Assembly: GCF_047675955.1 (NCBI RefSeq) | Contig: NC_132915.1 | Coordinates: forward strand, 20,255,766-20,319,765 | Reading direction: 5' to 3' | DNA length: 64,000 bases | Source: Chlorocebus sabaeus | Lineage: Eukaryota; Chordata; Mammalia; Primates; Cercopithecidae | Shown: in pieces, positions 61,408 through 64,000 of the stretch | Numbering within the stretch: the stretch's first letter is position 1 | Layout: each line of letters starts with the position of its first letter | The notes under the pieces: model-generated | Database searches by the model: none | What the model was told of the DNA's origin: nothing | The model's input: only the letters and a program-made list of their open reading frames with translations | Program-made: the position numbers and the translations under genes

Positions 61408-63460
61408 ACGCATACCTTGTTTTATATGTTTTGCTTTATTGTGCATTGCAGATATTTCATTTTTTACAAATTAAAGGTTTATGGCAATCCTGTATCAAGC
61501 AAGTCTATTGGTGCCATTTTTCTAACAACATGTGCTCACGTAGTGCCTCAGTGTCATATTCTGGTAACTCTCATGATATTTCAATCTTTTTGTTATAATT
61601 ATATGTGCTATAATTAATAAATGTGTGTGTTCTGACTGCTCCACAAATTTGGACATTCTCCCTACTTTCTCCCTCTTCTTCAGACTTCTCTATTCTCTGA
61701 GACACAATACTATTGAAAATAGGACAATTAATAACCCTCCAATGACCTCTTTCAAATGAAAAGAAGAGGCACATGTCTCTCACTTTTAAATCAAAAGCAA
61801 AAGCTAGAAATGATTAATGTTAAAGAGAAGTGCATGTCAAAACCAGAGATGGGCTAAAAGGTAAGCCTCTTGCATCAAACAGCCAAGCTGTGAATGCAAA
61901 GGAAAAGTTTTTGAAGAAAATTAAAAGTCCTAACCCAGTGAACACGCAAATGACAAGAAAGTGAAATAGCCTTATTGCTAACAGGAAGAATATTCTAGTG
62001 GTCTGGATATGACATGATTTGACTACATCTCCCACCCAAATCTCATCTTGAATTGTAATCCCCATAATCCCCATGTGTCAAGGGAGGAATCAGGTGGAGG
62101 TAACTGGATCATGGGGACAGTTTCCCCATGCTGTTCTCATGATGGTGAATGAGTTCTCACGAGATCTGATGGTCTTATAAGTGTGTGGTAGTTCTTCCTG
62201 CATTCACTTCTCTTTCCTGCTGCCTTGTGAAGAAGGTGCCTTGCTTTCCATTTGCTTTCTGCCATGATTATAAGTTTCCTGAGGTCTCCCCAGCCATGCT
62301 GCACTATGAGTCAATTAAACCTCTTTCCTTTATAAATTACTACGTCCTGGGCAGTTCTTTACAGCAGTATGAAAACAGCCTAATACAGGATAGAAGATCA
62401 AACCAGCTACAATATTCCCCTAAGAAAGGCCCTAACTCTCTTCAATTGTATGAAGGCTGAGAGATGCGAGGAAATAGCAGAAAAAAAGTTGGAAGCAGAG
62501 GTTTGTTCATGAGGTTTAAGGGAAGAAACCACCTGCATAACATACAAGTGCAAAGTGAAGCGGCAAGTGGTTGCAGCAAGTTATCCAGAAGGTCTGGCTA
62601 AGATCACTGATGAAGATGGCTACACTAAACAACAGATTTCCAAACTAGACAAAACAGCCTTCTCTTGGAAGAAGATGACATTTAGGACTCTCATAGCTAG
62701 AGAAGAGAAGTAAATGCTTAGCTTCAAAGCTTCGAAGGACAGTCTGAATCTCTTGTTAAAGGAATAATGAAGCTAGTGACCTGAAGTTACGCCAATGTTC
62801 ATTTACCATTATGAAAATCCTAGGGCCTTTAAGAATATGCTAACTCTACACTGTGCTCTATACCTGGAAAAACAAAGCCTGAATTTGAAAGCACATCTGT
62901 TTACAGCATGGTTTATCGAATTTTTAAAGCCCACTACTGAGACCTATTCTCAGGAAAAAAAATCCTTTCAAAATGCTATTGCTCATTGGCCATGCACATT
63001 GTCACTCGAGTTCTGATGGAGATGTACAGGAGATTAATGCTGCTTTCATGCCTGCTAACACAACATCTATTCTGTAGCAAATGGATCAATGAGTAATTTC
63101 AACTTCTTAATATTATATATAATATTGTATATTTGACTTAAATAATATTAGTCTCATTATTTAAGAAATACATTTTTTAAGGCAACAGCTCCCATAGACA
63201 ATGATTCCTCTGATGGATCCGGGCAAAGTAAATTGAAAACCTTCTGGAAAGGATTCATTATCCAGATGTCATTAATAACATTTGTGATTCATGAGAGGAG
63301 GTCAAAATAACAACATTACCAGCTGGTTCCAACCCTCATGGACGACTTTGAGGAATTCAGGACTTCAATGGAGCAAGTCACTGCAGATATGGTAGATATA
63401 CAAGACAACTAGAATTAGAATTGGGGCCTGAAGAGGTGACTGAATTGTTGCAACTTTCTT
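61408..63460 (+). mobile_element. Tigger1 DNA transposon, 5' and middle, broken
   Basis: Begins with the Tigger1 terminal region (gcataccttgttttat) and continues through transposase sequence ('caaacagccaagctgtgaatg', 'agaagatggctacactaaacaacagatt', 'ctgctaacacaacatctattctg'), then stops near 'gaattgttgcaac'. Stops and frameshifts disable the transposase. It contains a MaLR solo LTR and an AT-rich insertion near 63105-63155. Confidence 0.88.
62005..62392 (+). mobile_element. MaLR (MST/THE1-type) solo LTR inside Tigger1
   Basis: LTR of 378 bp from TGacatg (62010) to taataCA (62387), flanked by an exact 5-bp duplication ggata on each side. It contains 'cccacccaaatctcatcttg' and 'caattaaacctctttcctttataaattac'. 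No internal viral genes. Confidence 0.9.
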
Positions 63461-64000
63461 TAGAGAGAAAAGTATGAAGAGTATCCCATCCAGTGAGTAG
63501 CAAAAAATGGTCAGGCAAAAATGTATTATTCTGATTAATATATACATAATAATCAGAAAACCTCCAACTACTCATATTTATCTTTGGAATAGACAACAAC
63601 AAATTGTTTAGTAAAACAATTTTCTTATAATCTTTCTATATCTTACCAAATTCTACTTTAAAAACATCATAGCAGCATATGAAACATGAGAATTAGGAAT
63701 TTGATAAATGAATAATCTTAACTGTACTCTACTTTTAATTCTAGAAAAACTATTTGCTCTATACATTTGAAGCAATAGAAATATGTCTATACAAAGTACC
63801 TGTAAGAAATTCAAAATCCACATTCAACTATTTAACTAAATGGCAAAATAATCAACGGTAATGAGTGCGGCTGTTAGTCACCTTTTAAAATAGTTACCTA
63901 AATAAAAAGTGAAAGAGAAGGGATATCTGTTTTCAGCCATCCTAGAATAACAGGGACCAGATATAGCTTCCCACCCTATCAACTAAAAAGCAGGAAAACA
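63461..64000. other. Intron, nothing recognised
   Basis: Unique AT-rich DNA to the right edge. The next upstream VPS13A exon was not found here. Confidence 0.5.

Noticed and set aside
1..64000. CRISPR array, operon, phage or bacterial system
   Set aside because: The sequence is a primate intron-exon landscape; the direct repeats seen are microsatellites, Alus and small duplications.

Overview
The window is nuclear DNA of a primate, most likely an Old World monkey. It is AT-rich, has short exons in long introns, and is crowded with Alu, L1, Tigger, MaLR, MER1 and MIR/L2 repeats. Two young AluY copies (46218-46527 and 50084-50390) carry variants I associate with Cercopithecidae AluYR-type elements: 'ggccggatctcag', 'ggctagttttttgtattttttag', and a 'ggcttga' end where human AluY has 'ggcgtga'.

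One gene occupies 10.9-59.2 kb on the minus strand: the 3' third of VPS13A (chorein), a bridge-like lipid-transfer protein at membrane contact sites. I reconstructed 23 internal coding exons, from 59097-59200 down to 11153-11264. Their lengths sum to 3198 nt, exactly 1066 codons. Phases agree at every junction and no stop interrupts them. The encoded segment is roughly residues 1998-3063 of the human protein: the VAB (adaptor-binding) beta repeats on the right, then the ATG2_C/VPS13_C region with amphipathic helices in the middle, then the lead-in to the PH-like domain. An alternative terminal exon near 10961 would end the protein six residues later. The exons for the long isoform's PH-like domain are not in the window and should lie beyond base 1. 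Exon numbers here assume the human scheme in which the last shared exon is 68 and the alternative last exon is 69. VPS13C was excluded because its C-terminal sequence differs.

Layout, left to right: 1-955 Tigger1 3' half; 0.96-10.9 kb mostly unique AT-rich DNA with two old Alus and a perfect hairpin at 7441-7498; 10.4-11.3 kb exons 69 and 68; 11.3-19.5 kb an 8.25 kb intron full of repeats (MER1B, Alu, L1M, L2, Tigger, MLT1A-like LTR, a U2 snRNA scrap); 19.5-25.3 kb the dense exon cluster 67-60; 25.3-30.1 kb L1; 30.1-39.4 kb exons 59-53; 39.4-53.1 kb exons 52-48 among L1s and young Alus; 54-59.2 kb exons 47 and 46 flanking an L1 with 3' transductions; 59.2-64 kb intron with old L1, AluJ, and a second Tigger1 holding a MaLR solo LTR.

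I found no new gene system. The unusual content is structural: two fold-back microrearrangements and a perfect hairpin, an inverted duplication inside an L1, a nearly identical inverted young-Alu pair flanking one exon, an L1 with two stacked 3' transductions, an HERV9/LTR12-like retroposed scrap with a microsatellite tail, a GC-AG intron, and a UG-repeat next to a 5' splice site. Boundaries of old repeats are approximate.
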